A stretch of 64,000 bases of DNA from Phoenix dactylifera (lineage: Eukaryota; Streptophyta; Magnoliopsida; Arecales; Arecaceae), in the NCBI RefSeq assembly GCF_009389715.1, contig NW_024068537.1, positions 1 to 64,000 of the forward strand. The letters are read 5' to 3'. Below, piece by piece: positions 33,945-46,590 of the stretch. The translations under genes were made by a program, and so were the position numbers. Under the pieces are notes generated by a model. That model made no database searches, was not told where the DNA came from, and saw nothing but the letters and a program-made list of their open reading frames with translations. How positions within the stretch are numbered: the first letter of the stretch is position 1; each line of letters opens with the position of its first letter.

Positions 33945-34410
33945 CTTTTAATGATGCATTTATTTCTCAAATGGGAGAGAGACTGTAGTGGAAGAAATTA
34001 TATTCCACACCACGTGCACCACGTGGCAGTGCGCCACTCCATTCACGGAAGATAGTTACAAGCTGACAACAACCACTGAAGCATAAGTTGAAGCCCATAG
34101 CACTAGCGGACGGTAGAGGCCAGACTCAGGAGAGATATAACCGAAGACTTTTGTGTTGAGGAAGAGAGAACTGTAGAGCATGACATGTTAGCAAAGTCCA
34201 AACCAGTTCCGTAGGGTTTGGGTAAAATCACCATCTCCCAACCCTCGTTCAGCTTGAAACATTCAAAACATCGCAAAATTTCTATCACCCGTCCCTTACG
34301 GTAGACATGCAAAGGAATATGCAACTAGATGGTGGCTATAAAAGGCCTCGAACTCTCTCTCAACAACCACAATAACCTTAAAACACCTTGGGCCTATCAG
34401 AACCTTAGCT
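33945..34410 (+). promoter_or_regulatory. Promoter and 5' UTR of receptor kinase B, with paired G-boxes
   Basis: Homologous to the promoters of A and C. The TATA box CTATAAAAGG is at 34336-34345, 65 bases before the ATG, as in A. Two perfect G-boxes, CACGTG at 34011-34016 and 34020-34025, lie about 390-400 bases upstream of the ATG. Copy C keeps one (48402-48407), and copy A keeps none intact. G-boxes bind bZIP and bHLH factors, so the copies may differ in light, hormone or stress response. Confidence 0.7.
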
Positions 34411-37400
34411 ATGTCATCTCCAAAATTCCTCTCCACCCTTCTTCTGTTTCTAATCCTTTCATTTCTTCTTGCCTTGGCATCAGCTTCACTTGCATCCCAA
34501 GGGAGGGCCCTCCTCCAGTGGAAAGGCAGCCTCCAGAGCCAAGGATCACTTGAATCTTGGAACCTCGACACTAGTCCATGCAACTGGACTGGAATCGCAT
34601 GCAACATCACACGTCGAGGCCGACATGTGATCACGGAGGTGAATCTACCCCATATGGGTTTGGCAGGAACGCTGAATGTTCTCAACTTCTCCCTCCTGTC
34701 ATCACTTACCAGTCTCAACCTCACGCTCAACAAGCTCTATGGAAGCATCCCTCCCACCATATCTGCTCTTTCGAAGCTCACCTCTCTTGATCTCTGCAAT
34801 AATAACTTCATAGGGATAATTCCACTACAGCTCAGCTATCTGACAAAGCTCAACTCCTTCAATCTTAGCAACAATCAGATAAGCGGTTCCATCCCACCTT
34901 GGCTAAGTAATATGACAAGGCTTAACTTCTTATACCTATCCGACAATAACCTTTCAGGTAGCATCCCTAAGGAATTAGGAAAGCTTGGGAATCTCTTGGA
35001 GTTGACAATCTACACCAACCGTATAACAGGTTCCATCCCTTCCACTTTGGGAAATTTAACCCGGCTTCAATTATTGGATTGCTCCGACAACGAGTTATCT
35101 AGCTCCATTCCTTCTGAAATAGGAAATCTGGCGGAGTTAACTATGCTAAAACTTGAACAAAATAGTTTAGCATATTCCATCCCCACCAACTTAGGAAATT
35201 TAACCAAGCTTAATCTTTTGTTCCTTTGGGATAATCATCTCTCTGGATCAATTCCTCATGAAATAGGAAATCTAGTGGAGTTAGCTATGCTAGACCTCGA
35301 TACAAACAATTTAACAGGTTCTATCCCCATCAGCTTAGGAAATTTAACCAAGCTTGAATTCTTGTACCTCGTTAAAAATCAGATCTCTGGACCAATTCCT
35401 CATGAAATAGAAAATCTAGTAGAGTTAAATGATTTAGTACTCTCACAAAACAATTTAACTGGTTCCATCCCCAGTTGGTTAGGAAATTTAACCAAGCTTA
35501 ATACTATGTACCTTTGGGGCAATCATCTCTCTGGACCCATTCCTCATGAACTAGGAAATCTAGTGAAGTTAACTATACTAGACCTCTCGAAAAACAATTT
35601 AACGAGTTCAATCCCCACCAGCTTAGGAAATTTAACCAAGCTTGAACACTTGCACCTCCCTGAAAATCAGATCTCTGGACCAATTCCTCATGAATTAGGA
35701 AACTTGAGGAAGCTTAATTTTTTGGCATTGCAAGTTAATCAAATCTCTGGCTCGATCCCTCCATCTCTTGGAAGCTTAACCAACCTTACAAATTTGCTCT
35801 TATTCAACAATCGATTATCAGGCTCCTTGCCTCAAGAATTTAACAATATTACAAATTTGAAACTTCTCCAATTAATGAACAACAATTTTTCTGGCCATTT
35901 ACCCCTTGACATATGCAAAGGAGGAGTTCTATATTATCTTGTTTTGAGCAACAACAATTTTGAAGGTCCTATTCCCAAAAGCTTGAAAAACTGTACAAGC
36001 CTAAGCACCGTTCGACTTCAGCATAACCAACTATCCGGAGATATATCTGAAAATCTTGGAGTGTATCCACAACTCTGGTACATCGATTTAAGCTTCAACA
36101 GACTGTCTGGTAAGCTCTCACCAAATTGGGGAGGATGTCATAATTTGTCACTCTTAAGAATCTCCAACAATGAAGTTACAGAAAACATACCGGTAGAACT
36201 TGGAAAGTTGACTCGACTAGAACAGCTTGACCTTTCCTCCAACTATCTATCAGGAGAGATTCCGAACGATCTGAGCAAGTTAACTAATCTATATAATTTG
36301 ACTTTGAGCAACAACCAACTTGTTGGAGAGGTATATCCAGAATTCGGAGAACTATCTAATTTGCAGTTTCTTGATCTGTCAGCAAATCAACTAAGAGGAA
36401 GGGTACCAGAACAATTAGGTAACTGCATGAAACTTCAATTGCTGAAGCTTGGAAACAATCATTTAAATGGAAGCATTCCCTTTCAACTTGGAAATTTAGT
36501 ATACCTGCAAGACTTTCTGGATCTAAGCCACAACTCATTTACTGGAGAGATACCATCACAATTTAGCAAACTGAATATGCTAGAAGCTCTGAATCTATCA
36601 CACAATGAGCTGACTGGTCCTGTTCCACCTTCTTTGAGTGATATGATGAGCTTGTCATTTGTAGACTTATCATACAATGAATTAAAAGGCCCACTTCCCA
36701 ACTGCAGAATTTTCCAGATCGCTCCAGTGGAGTGGTTCGCCCACAACAAAGGCTTGTGTGGTTCAGTAAAAGGTTTGCCTTCATGTGGCTCCCATACAAC
36801 TAGCAAAGATGATTCAAATAAGCGCCACAAACTTGTCTTGTTAATTACTGTTCCTAGTCTCTTATTTCTATTTGTTGTATTTGCTTTGCTAATTATGAGA
36901 AGGAAGAAATATGCGACAAATGATGCAAGTATTGAAGAAGGTGGATTCTCTATTTGGAACTTCAATGGAGAATATGCATACAATGACATCATTCAAGCAA
37001 CAGAGGATTTTGATGCCAAGTACTGCATTGGCAGTGGAGCATTTTCCAGTGTTTACAAAGCACTGCTGCCAAGCGGCAAGTTAGTAGCTGTGAAGAAATT
37101 TCATCCATTAGAAATTGAAAACTCACCAAGCAAGCAAACTTTTTGGAACGAAATACGGGCACTTACCCAGATCCAACATCGGAATATTGTGAAGCTTTAT
37201 GGTTTTTGCTCCAATGCTCGGCATAAGCTTCTCGTTTGTGAATACATGGAGAGAGGCAGCTTGGCAAATATTCTCCGAAGTGAAGGTGTCACTGAATTGG
37301 ATTGGTCTAAGAGAGTGGATGCTGTAAAACATATTGCTCATGCTCTATCATACATGCACCATGATTGCGCTCCGCCATTAGTGCACCGAGACATAACAAG

Positions 37401-38452
37401 TAATAATATTCTACTTGATGCAGAATATAAGGCTTGTATTTCGGACTTCAGTGTTGCTAGACTTTTAAAGCCTAATTCATCTAACTGGAGCATGCTTGCA
37501 GGCACACGAGGATATTTGGCCCCAGGTATGTTGCAATTCCATTTTTGTAATGTAAGAACAATGGCCTTGCAAATTTATTTATATTTTTTAATACATTGTT
37601 CAAGATATGTTAAGAGCATCTTTAGGTTTATCTCTATAACAAAAAAAAAGGTAACATAGCTATGACCATGGTAACTTATCAATGCATTACATACTTCCAT
37701 GCTCCTCAAAGAAACAATACAATTCTTTTCCTCAAAAAGAGTTATTGTTTCTTTCTTGTTCATTAGGATTAGCTAATTACATGTTGCTCTCCATGACATT
37801 CATGTGACCAACTTGATATGAAGTCATGTTTGTTTAACTTTTAATACTATTACATTTTCAAAGCTATGATTTGTACTGGACTATGTAATACACAGTAAAC
37901 TATTGATCATCTGCTGACTTGCTTTTGTGAGGTATAGACACAATTAAGAATACTCTAAACTTTTTGAATTAAATCAGATACCTTATGTTGCAGTTACAAG
38001 CGGACTCTAGAGCTAATTAAATTGATGAAACTAGCTCTATTAGAAGTGGTTGACAAAAAAAAAATTGATTTTATATTTTTATGTCTGTTACAGAGCTTGC
38101 ATACACAATGAGGGTTACTGAGAAATGTGATGTATATAGTTTTGGAGTAGTAGCACTTGAGATTGTAATGGGAAGGCATCCAGGAGATCTCATCTCTACT
38201 TTATCTTGTCCAGTCGGTGAAAACACCTTTCTGAAAGATATATTAGACCCGCGACAACCACCTCCTACAACTCAAGCTGCAAATGAGTTATTTGCAGTAG
38301 TTATGACAGCATTTCAGTGTTTGGATAACAACCCGCATTCTCGTCCGACGATGCAAAATGTATCTCAACAGCTATCTACCATCGGGGCACGACCAAACTC
38401 CCAACCTTTGGACATGATTAAGTTATGTCACCTAATTCATGTCAAGGTATGA
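34411..38452 (+). CDS. LRR receptor-like kinase, MIK2-like (copy B, long ectodomain, DFS motif)
   Basis: Exons 34411-37525 and 38094-38452 join in frame through a GT-AG intron and encode 1157 residues, 74 more than copy A. The extra length is in the LRR domain, about three more 24-residue repeats of the NLTGSIP type (around residues 225-430). Order: signal peptide, LRRNT cap, about 25-27 repeats, membrane span (about 806-828), kinase. Lys895 and the HRD Asp994 are present, but the magnesium-binding DFG is Asp1012-Phe-Ser1014. The glycine loop is GSGAFS. The loss of the DFG glycine may reduce or abolish catalysis, although some plant LRR kinases with altered motifs still signal. No stop or frameshift is seen, so it appears to be under constraint or recent. 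Confidence 0.9.
37526..38093 (+). other. Intron of receptor kinase B
   Basis: 568 bp, GTATGT to TTACAG, at the same codon as in copies A and C. The exon 1 frame reads on for about 130 bases into it, which can mislead gene calling. Confidence 0.9.
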
Positions 38453-39412
38453 TAGAAAATAGATATGTTGCCAAAAATAGCCATGATTTAATATATAGTT
38501 TATCTCCTTTTTTTGGTTCAAGAGTTTTAGCAGAACTTGATTCTTTATGCAGTAGATTTATATCAACCAACGGAGAGATCCCTTCATGCTTTTATTATTA
38601 GAAATTGTACAATTATCTTGACTGAGTTGTCAAAACAATTAATTTATACTCGAGCATTTTATTGGCCTGGTCATCCGGAAAAATTATTGCCTAATATGGC
38701 CATGCTTGCAGCTAATCACAATCGCTAGTTCTTATGATGATGGGCGTATTCGATGTATAAAGCCCATAGAAATCAACGACCGTGATTAGCTGCCTGCGCG
38801 CCGTAGTGCATACAGTGTAGGTAATAATATCTTGTTAATCTGGCACAATAGGCACCTGTCAATCATAAGATTTGTGTTTCCCACAAGCGATATACTTGTA
38901 AATAGACACTTACATTTACAAAGAAAATATGAGAACCGACATATTTTTGTCAGAAATTATGGGGAAAAGAATGCAGTAGGCCATTTAGGTTGGGCTAGTT
39001 GTTGTGTCAATGCTCTGTTTAAACTGGAATTGTGCTGGATTAGATTTATTTATTGGACCGGGAATTGGATTGTATGGTTTCTTGGGCTTGGACATCCCAT
39101 GTCCCCCATTCGTCTCCTCTGTTTATCTTTGCTCTTTCCTTTCTTTTTTTTGCTTTCTCATTTCTTTGCTTCAATTTGTACTTTATTTTATTTATCAATA
39201 AAATAATATAATAGGTTTCATTAATTTGCTCAAAAATATAGTGATATTTGTAGTGTAGGATTTGAAGTTTGAGATTCAACTATGCAGTAGTCATACGTGA
39301 CTATAGTGATGCAAATGTATTGATACTTGCAAATGAATTAATAATTAAACTTTTTTGTTGAAAAGAATAGAGCTTAACAATTTTAGCTCGAAAATTTGCT
39401 ACAGTCATCCTT
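38453..39412. other. 3' flank of receptor kinase B
   Basis: Homologous to 11107-12000 in unit A, including the possible 3' intron (GTATGA at the stop to a TTTATGCAG acceptor near 38,552) and the AATAAAATAATATAATAGG poly(A)-like sequence near 39,197. It then jumps to the SERINC upstream region, so about 600 bases present in unit A are missing here; they turn up again at 41,650-42,400. Confidence 0.6.
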
Positions 39413-40385
39413 TAATGTCCCCCTCACGAAATCCCCATCTCAAAATTTCAAATCTTCTTTAGCTAATGCTACTCTAACAAGAAAAAGGTTTTGAAATCAA
39501 ACTACCTTGCATGCAAACATTCACAAACAATTCACCAAACCTCATCAACCTTTTCAAATCCATCTCCCGTGCCACCGCCAGCCAATACCAATCGACTGAA
39601 GAATACAAAAAGAAAGGAATAGAATTGAGGTTTCTTTTGGGCAACAATCGGCCAACGGTCCCTGATGCCTCATTTCTAGAAGACACCCCGACTAGTCTTG
39701 GGTCGGCCCACCTACACCTCTCCCTCTCCGTCCCTATCAATCAAATCACAACCGTTCGATTGGTCGGTCCCTTATATTGCCCCCGATCGATGGCTGACAC
39801 TTCATGGTCCACCAGATCTCAAGAACGGTTCAGATTGTTTTGATATCCAGTGGGTTTCTTGGTCTTTCGGTAATTTTGCCCGAAGGATGTTGGTTTCTCT
39901 CTTACACCTCCCCTTGAGGCTCTTGGTTGCTCCCTTGACTGTGTGTGTGCAGAGTCCAAGCAACACCTCAGCTTGTCACTTGCACTATATTAGTCACCAT
40001 ACCCACTGAATTGATCTTGAAATTTGTTAGGAATTATTCAATATATCATGGACCTATATTTTATTTTGTCCAAGTTTAAATTGTTGGTGACATCCTAAGT
40101 TAAGGAAAATGAGGGCCCTTAATCAACGACTCTAGTTATCAAAAACAGAGATGGGTGTTTGATGGAGTCCGAATCAAGAATACATAAAGAAAAAAGGTGG
40201 TTTGCGACACTTCTATATATGAAGGCATAACCCAGTGGCCACATCTTGTCTCTGAATTCCCCTTATTTATTATCCATGTTCTATTCCTTTCATGACCCCA
40301 ACCCAAGTAGTCTAGATTATCTCAGATAATTGGAAAAAAATTCCAATATTAAATATCATTAATCTTTTGCGTTGTTTGTTTGCAG
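39413..40385. promoter_or_regulatory. Upstream region of the SERINC fragment in unit B
   Basis: Homologous to about 12,590-14,367 in A, without the hAT MITE and with several other length differences. It ends in TTTGTTTGCAG, a splice acceptor in front of the SERINC exon. A 110-codon frame (39511-39843) is not supported by the other copies. Confidence 0.4.
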
Positions 40386-40617
40386 AATGAGGAAGCCTGT
40401 TGAGCCAGTTGAAAATATTCTGGTAGAAGGTGACAGGAGTGAGGAAATACAGAGTTGGGGGCAATCGATATTTGCAAAACAAGAAAGTGCAATATATTCA
40501 GTCAAAAGAAACAATCTTTGCCAGCTCGATATATATATGGTTTTATATTTTTTCTAACAAATTTATTGGCCTGGTTTGTTTGTGACTACGGGAACAAATT
40601 TCTCCATATTCTTCATT
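40386..40617 (+). pseudogene. SERINC first-exon fragment, unit B
   Basis: This is the best preserved copy of the exon. One frame reads ARYIYGFIFFLTNLLAWF then VCDYGNKFL, closely matching the first membrane span of At4g13345-type SERINC proteins (ARYVYGLIFL...NLLAWAVRDYG). It still needs a frame change relative to the upstream MRKPVEPVENILVEG segment, so it is broken. Later SERINC exons are absent; after about 40,930 the sequence switches to a receptor-kinase 3' end. Confidence 0.7.
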
Positions 40618-40940
40618 GTAGGTCACTATGCAGTCCATCATGTATGCCTCTTCATATCGAGCATTTGACAACTATATTAAATAAGTTCGTGCTTTAGTTA
40701 ATATTTGGATATGCACTTCATAACTAAATTGAAATTACTCTAAGCTGTGATCTTTATACTCAGATCTGCTACTTATTGACTAATAGTTCCAAACTTTGCA
40801 TATGGAACGGATAAATCCTTTGCAATTCTTTCTTATCCATAACCAAATTTTAATGTACTCAAAACTTCCTCGATATTATAATTTTCTTCTCTTGAACCAT
40901 CTTTAATTCCCACAGCAATGCTAGTTCAATGCATAAATAA
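40618..40940. other. SERINC intron remnant
   Basis: Matches the start of the first SERINC intron in units A and C (for example 14,572-14,900), then ends at a rearrangement junction near 40,940. Confidence 0.55.
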
Positions 40941-42410
40941 TTTTGCCACCTAATCCATGTAAAGGTCTGGTAGAAACTAGATATTTGCCAAAATAGCAAT
41001 CATTTAATATATAGTTTATTCTCCTTTTTTTGGTTCAAGAGAGTTAGCAAAACTTGATTCTCTTGTTTATATATTGTACAGATATGTTCTTTATGCAGTA
41101 GATTCATATCAACCAACGGATATATCCTTCGTGCTTTTATTATTGGAAATTGTAAAGTTATCTTCAGTGAGTTGTCACAACAATTAATTTATACTCAAGC
41201 ATTTTATTGACCTGGTTAATCTGGAGAAGAATCCATAAGAATTTCCAACCATAGGAATTGTGCTTTCCACGGAGCGATATACTTGTAAGCTGGCACTCAT
41301 GTTTACCAAGAAAATATGAGAATTTTGGGGGAAAAAATGCAGTGGGCCATTTAAGTTGGGCTAGTCGTTGTCTTGATGCTCTATTTAAATTGGAATTGTC
41401 TTGGAGTATTTTTTTTTTTATTGACCGGTATTAGATTGTATGGTTTCTTGGGCTTGGACATCCTATGTCCCCCCTTCGTCTCCTCTGGTTATCTTTGCTT
41501 TTTCCTTTCTTTTTTTGCTTTTCTCATTTCTTGGCTTCGATTTGTACTTCATGTGATTTATCAATAAAATAATATAATAGGTTTCATTAATTTGCTCAAA
41601 AATATAATGATATTTGTAATATAGGATTTGAAGTTTGAGATTCAATTATGTAGTTATACATGACCGGTAGTAATGGAAATGCATCAATATTTGCTATGAA
41701 TTAATAGTTAAACATTTTGTTGAAAAGAAAAGAGTTTAACAGTTTGAGCTTGAAAATTTGCTAAAATGAAAATTGAGCTTAAAAAACTAAATAAAAGTTT
41801 GGACTCAAATTGATAACATACCGGTCAATTAACAAACAAGACAAGTTTGATTTCTATATATATAGCTAGGTAGATGGATAGATGGATAGATAGATAGATA
41901 GGTGTATATATATATGTATGTGTGTGTATGTGTTTGTGTGTGTGTGTGTGTGTGTACAAACCCAAGTAGTTTACTAATTTACGACTACTCGACTCATTTG
42001 TATTCCTTCTCCCCAACCATCCAAGTTAGCCCTTGGACCAAGGAAAAGACAACCATTGCTTAGAAGGTGCACTCCTACCATATTTCCTTAATGAAAAATA
42101 AAATGAAAAAAAAAAGAGCAATGGTAGAAAGAATGTTGTATCATACTCAAGGTAATTGTACAAAATCTTTGGTAGAAATCGTAGTTAATAAAATTACAAT
42201 GCACCAAAATTAATACTCAAGTTGTATTAAAATTAAAAAGGATACTAGTAAAAACACAATCCAGGTATTTCAGGCATTATAGGATTACCTCAAGGGTCAA
42301 TACACCAGACATTGATATAATGTCTCCTACCATAACTTGCATGTCCAAGTTCATCTAAGCTCGAGCTAATAACATCTTTTAATGTCCCCTCACGAAATCA
42401 AGCTCTACAT
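40941..42410 (+). pseudogene. Truncated receptor-kinase 3' end plus its 3' flank (fourth copy)
   Basis: The sequence opens with CACCTAATCCATGTAAAGGT, the last codons of the receptor kinase (HLIHVK), then follows the 3' flank of copy A from 11,090 to about 12,580. It includes the TGCAGTAGATTCATATCAAC acceptor, the poly(A)-like block near 41,560 and a GATA/GT microsatellite at about 41,860-41,955. No kinase sequence precedes it, so it is the tail of a further gene copy lost by recombination. Confidence 0.7.
41860..41956. repeat. GATG/GATA and (GT)n microsatellite
   Basis: GATGGATAGATGGATAGATA-type repeats are followed by a run of about ten GT units. The corresponding sites in A (about 12,105-12,160) and C (about 54,665-54,722) are shorter. 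Confidence 0.9.
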
Positions 42411-42419
42411 ACTCCTTGC

Positions 42420-42670
42420 TTAGCGGTCAGTGCAAACCAACAAACGATATCCAAAAATTCCATTCAAAGGGCTCTTTTCTTTGACCATCATGGTATGCAT
42501 GACCGCAGTTATGTATGAACTAATCACCTTTGAGATTGAATCCTAAGTTATGCTTCTTGTGCAGGTCATTAGTCCTAGCTTGTTCCAACGATCGAAAGTT
42601 GATGTTGTATGACCGGTTTAATCTCAGATTTACTTTCATAGGAGTTAATCGACAAACTTTTCTGTTACAT
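42420..42670. repeat. Spacer block, second copy of 31,025-31,275
   Basis: Same orientation as the first copy, with shared landmarks TTAGCGGTCAGTGCAAAC, TTATGCTTCTTGTGCAG and ACAAACTTTTCTGTT. It marks the right edge of unit B. Confidence 0.75.
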
Positions 42671-43244
42671 GCGCTACAATATATGAAAACAACCCACCGC
42701 CGGTGAATGGTAGGTTGATTTCATCTGTCCGATTAGTGAATCCGCAATTGTGGCATCAACCCTTCATAGTTCCAGTGAGCATTGGAGATAGGTATATGTA
42801 CTGCTTTAGGGAGAGAGCTTTGTTAGGGTCACCTGGAGTTTCTTTCTTGACAAGATCTGTGTATAGGGAAATGAATTACGAAAGTTGGAGGAGAAAGAGA
42901 TTGGAGATAGAAGAATATGGACGTTGTAATTTACGGAAAGTTGTAGCAACCCTTTCTGGCTGCTTCACTTGGTGGTTGAATTGGGTTCATCCACTTTACC
43001 TCATTCTCTTCACTTGACAAGAGATGTGATTTTAAATGGAAAAATAAATGGTTGTGGCTTTTAATGTATACTTCAACCATGTTAAATTATTGATGGATTT
43101 TTTTTCACGAGTGAACGATTGATCAAATTATTTTTATTAAAGTAAAAATTTATTCAGCCAAGTAGCGATAATTGGTTCTTTGCTCTATTAGTGCTTCAGT
43201 TGCTACTATTATTATGTGTTGTTGCGCAACCAAGTATCCATGTC
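42671..43244. other. Spacer between units B and C with an unrecognised frame
   Basis: A 105-codon open frame (42703-43017, + strand) begins MNGRLISSVRLVN and ends near WVHPLYLILFT. I do not recognise it, it has no twin in unit A, and it has no visible promoter. It could be a fragment of an unrelated gene or chance. The rest is AT-rich. Confidence 0.35.
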
Positions 43245-43991
43245 ACAAGATACGCCCAATATTGAAGAGCGTAACGGGCCTACTAGCTAAGCAAGCGCGC
43301 AACCCCCACTTTATGCATCATAGAATACTGAAAAATACAAAATTTTACGAGGGGGAAACTTACTTATGCCTAAGTTTAGGAGGCCATTTAATGCATATAG
43401 AGAGTTCCTAAAACTCGGGCTTTCTTGGCCTCCACCAGTTTTTTTTTTAGCATGCCCCTGGGCAAAGAAAAGGATTGAGGTCTAAGGCTGCAACCGGATT
43501 AGACACGATCAGGTTATGAGTAATGTCCATATCCATATTTGTTTTATTTGACGAATATATATATGATGAAAAATTCATATCCATATTTGTTTTAAACGGA
43601 AATGGGTACAAATAGGATATTAAAAATTCATGCACAAATGGATATATGTTCCCATTTAATGTAACCAACTTAAACCTTAATGTAAAATTCATGTCCTTCC
43701 ACAATACACAAAAATAATCTCTTCCATTCCTCTCATCCTCAAACCAAGAAGAGATTAGAGGAATATAGAGTTAGAAACCCTTAAGCACCTCTGCAGGCTC
43801 TAAACGGTGTACTGCGTTCAGGTCAGATCAAGTCGGGTCATAAGGTAAGAAATCCCAAAATTGTCCTAAAAATTAAATGGGTCAGGTCAGAATTTAGTAA
43901 ACCTTGTCCGACCCGAAAACTAGAATGGATCCAATTTTAGAACCGCGACCCGACCCATGGATTCTTTAAATTGGGTTGATCGGGTCTATGC
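43245..43991. other. Left flank of unit C, no gene seen
   Basis: Twin of 2,004-2,749. The A/C similarity starts near 43,245, where A has the end of its LTR element. The DNA to the left is unrelated in the two copies. Confidence 0.6.
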
Positions 43992-44830
43992 AGGCAGATG
44001 AAAGAGGATGAATCACTTTGGAGATCCAGGCAATTAGATAGATGATAGAGGATGGAGCGTTTTGTGATATGTACTGATGGATGGATGATAAAAAAAGTGC
44101 TTTGAGATTTGTGCAGATACATGATTGATAGAAGATGGAGTGCTTTGAGATCTGTGCAGGGATGAATGAGAATGATGGATGCTTTGAGATCTATGCATGT
44201 AGATAAATAATGGAAGATGGGTGCTTGAGATTGTACAGACGGATGAATTGCAGACGATGAATGATTTATTATTTATACAGGTGAATAAATAATAAAGGAT
44301 GAAGTGATTTGAGATCTGTACAGACGGATGAATTGCAGAGGATGGAGCGCTTTGAGATCTATGAAGGTGAAAGGACGATAGCGAACGGAGCGTTTTGAGA
44401 TCCATGCAGATGGTTGGATGATAGAGGATGAAGTGCTTTGAGATCTATGCAAATGGATGGATGAGAGGGGATCGAGCGCTTTAAGATATGTATAGGTGGA
44501 TGGTGATAGAGGACGAAATAGTTTAAGATCTGTGCAGATAGCTGAATGACAGTGGATGGAGTGCCTTGAGATCAGTGCAAGCTGAGTGCTTTAATATCTG
44601 TGTAGGTGTATGACAGCAGTCTTTTGAGATCTGTGCAGGTGGATGAACGATAGCCGATAGAGGTGCTTTGAGATATGTGCAAATAGCTGAATGGTAAAAG
44701 ATGGAGTGCTTTGAGATATGTGCAAATGTTTGACTTTGAGATCTGCGCAGGTGGATGAATGGAGGATGGAGTGCTTTAAGATTTATGCAAATGGATGAAT
44801 CATAGAGAATAAAGTGTTTTGAGATCGCAT
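43992..44830. repeat. 44-bp minisatellite array (unit C)
   Basis: About 19 degenerate units of the array described at 2750-3680. Several units have been lost or shortened relative to unit A, notably between 44,160 and 44,330. Confidence 0.85.
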
Positions 44831-45916
44831 GAAAGCCACGATCCGATCTCTCTGAATCAAAGGAATTTTGGTCTTTTTTCTCACTTTTTTAGTGGCATCA
44901 AATCTAAATAGATGCTGGGTTACATTGTAACGAAAATAAAATATGGTGACTAATTGAAACTTTTTAAACTTTTAGGGTCTCAAGGTAAATAGCTCAAACT
45001 TAAAGGAGTATCTCTATATTTTTTTCTAAATAATTCTCATGGTCACACCTCTATCATTGTTATTCTAATTTTTGGCCCTATATCTTCTTATGCTTATGTT
45101 ACTTTTCTTCTTCCGGAGGGGCATGGCCTGAGACCTGGAACACTTGCGGGGCACATGCAGCACCTGTTGGAACACAGAGTTACATAACATTGCTCTAACT
45201 GACTCTTCGTAAAGCTTTGTTCTATTGCAACAGCTCCTTGAAGGTCTATGAGCAATTGGCAACAATGCTGTAGCCGTGAGACATAGCCATAGCCTTAACT
45301 AAACCTTGTCATAAATATTTCTAGGCCACTTGTGTTAGCACCACAATGAAGATCCTACATTAAGGTCACATGATGCTTCAAACGAAGTCATCTAACTTGA
45401 GGATTGTTCGATCAAGATTGGATCAGATATATACTTTGTTGGAATTTTGCTGGATATTGCTAGCAGCTAAGCCAACAAGCACGCTATCAAGCTTAGTAGA
45501 GTGTTTGGTGTTGACTGAGGAAACCAACTCGATCCATTAAGCATCCACCGAAGTATCTGATTTCCACATTATGTACAGTAACTTTAATTATGTGATCATT
45601 TGTTAAATAAGTATCTAGAACACTTATTTGTTGGACTATCATTTTTTCTTTGAGAATTAGGATAGTTGGCACCACCTTCTAGGACCAAAGTCTTGTTAGC
45701 ATTTCCTTATTTTGAAGAGAAATATTTCTTTATATTATCTAATGGCATGCTTCGAGGTTATCATATAACATGGGTTTCTTTGAGATTTTAAACACTATGG
45801 CATTGCCATCTATGTCAATAATGTTAAATCAACTTATTTTTTAAACCATATCAAACAATTAATTTGTTGCTTGAAGTATGGAATACTTGAGAAGTATAGT
45901 AAATACGATGGAAATT
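44831..45916. other. Intergenic, twin of 3,681-4,763
   Basis: No gene is seen. Identity to unit A is very high, with scattered one-base gaps. Confidence 0.55.
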
Positions 45917-46110
45917 TTGTATAAAACGACGTAACTCATCAAAAAAAGTAGCTAGAAGGTATTATTTAACGTTTTTAGTCTCGTATAAATACTCAAAATC
46001 TATCTAGCAAATAACCGATGTGGGACTAGACATATGCCCGTACGGGTCTTTACTAGTATGATATAGTACAACTTAGCAAAACCAAGCTTAGATTGATTTG
46101 AATCTAATTT
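45917..46110 (-). mobile_element. TRIM remnant, unit C copy
   Basis: Twin of 4764-4960: one reverse-oriented TRIM LTR plus some internal sequence. Partial and old. Confidence 0.65.
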
Positions 46111-46319
46111 TTCTTTTCTTTCCTTATTTTGCATCCTCATATGCTGACCATCTCATAAGATGCTCCTCATGTAAGCTTAGAGTTCCACCACCACCTGCCG
46201 CCGGATTCGGTCGGGTTTCGCTGCTTTCTAAGACCCCTGAGAATGTGTGTCTGTCGGTATGGAGTTAGCCATGGTTCAAGCCGAGCTGCCATGGATCGTC
46301 CTCCCATTTTTTTTTTTTT

Positions 46320-46590
46320 GGATATTCTTCCTTTCTACAAGTCTCTTAAATCAGTCATAGAAACGGAAAATCATGCCACTAGATTTCCTGGAGGAACATT
46401 GCTCATGCCACTAGATTTCAAATATTCTCCAGCACATGTTTTCCTGTCCTCTTTTAATGGGTATCTATATCACCTGATTTCAAACTTCGATTATTTTTAC
46501 AGCTCAACATGAGAAGCCAAATCGGGTAGCAGATTGGCTCGTAGACAAAGCATCGAGAGTCGATTTCCAAGATGACAAACAGATAATTAT
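46320..46590 (+). pseudogene. LINE-type RNase H fragment, unit C copy
   Basis: Twin of 5180-5435. Here the frame VIETEN ... PNRVADWLVDKASR is easier to follow, with one frame change between the two segments. This supports a C-terminal RNase H fragment of a LINE. Confidence 0.45.
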
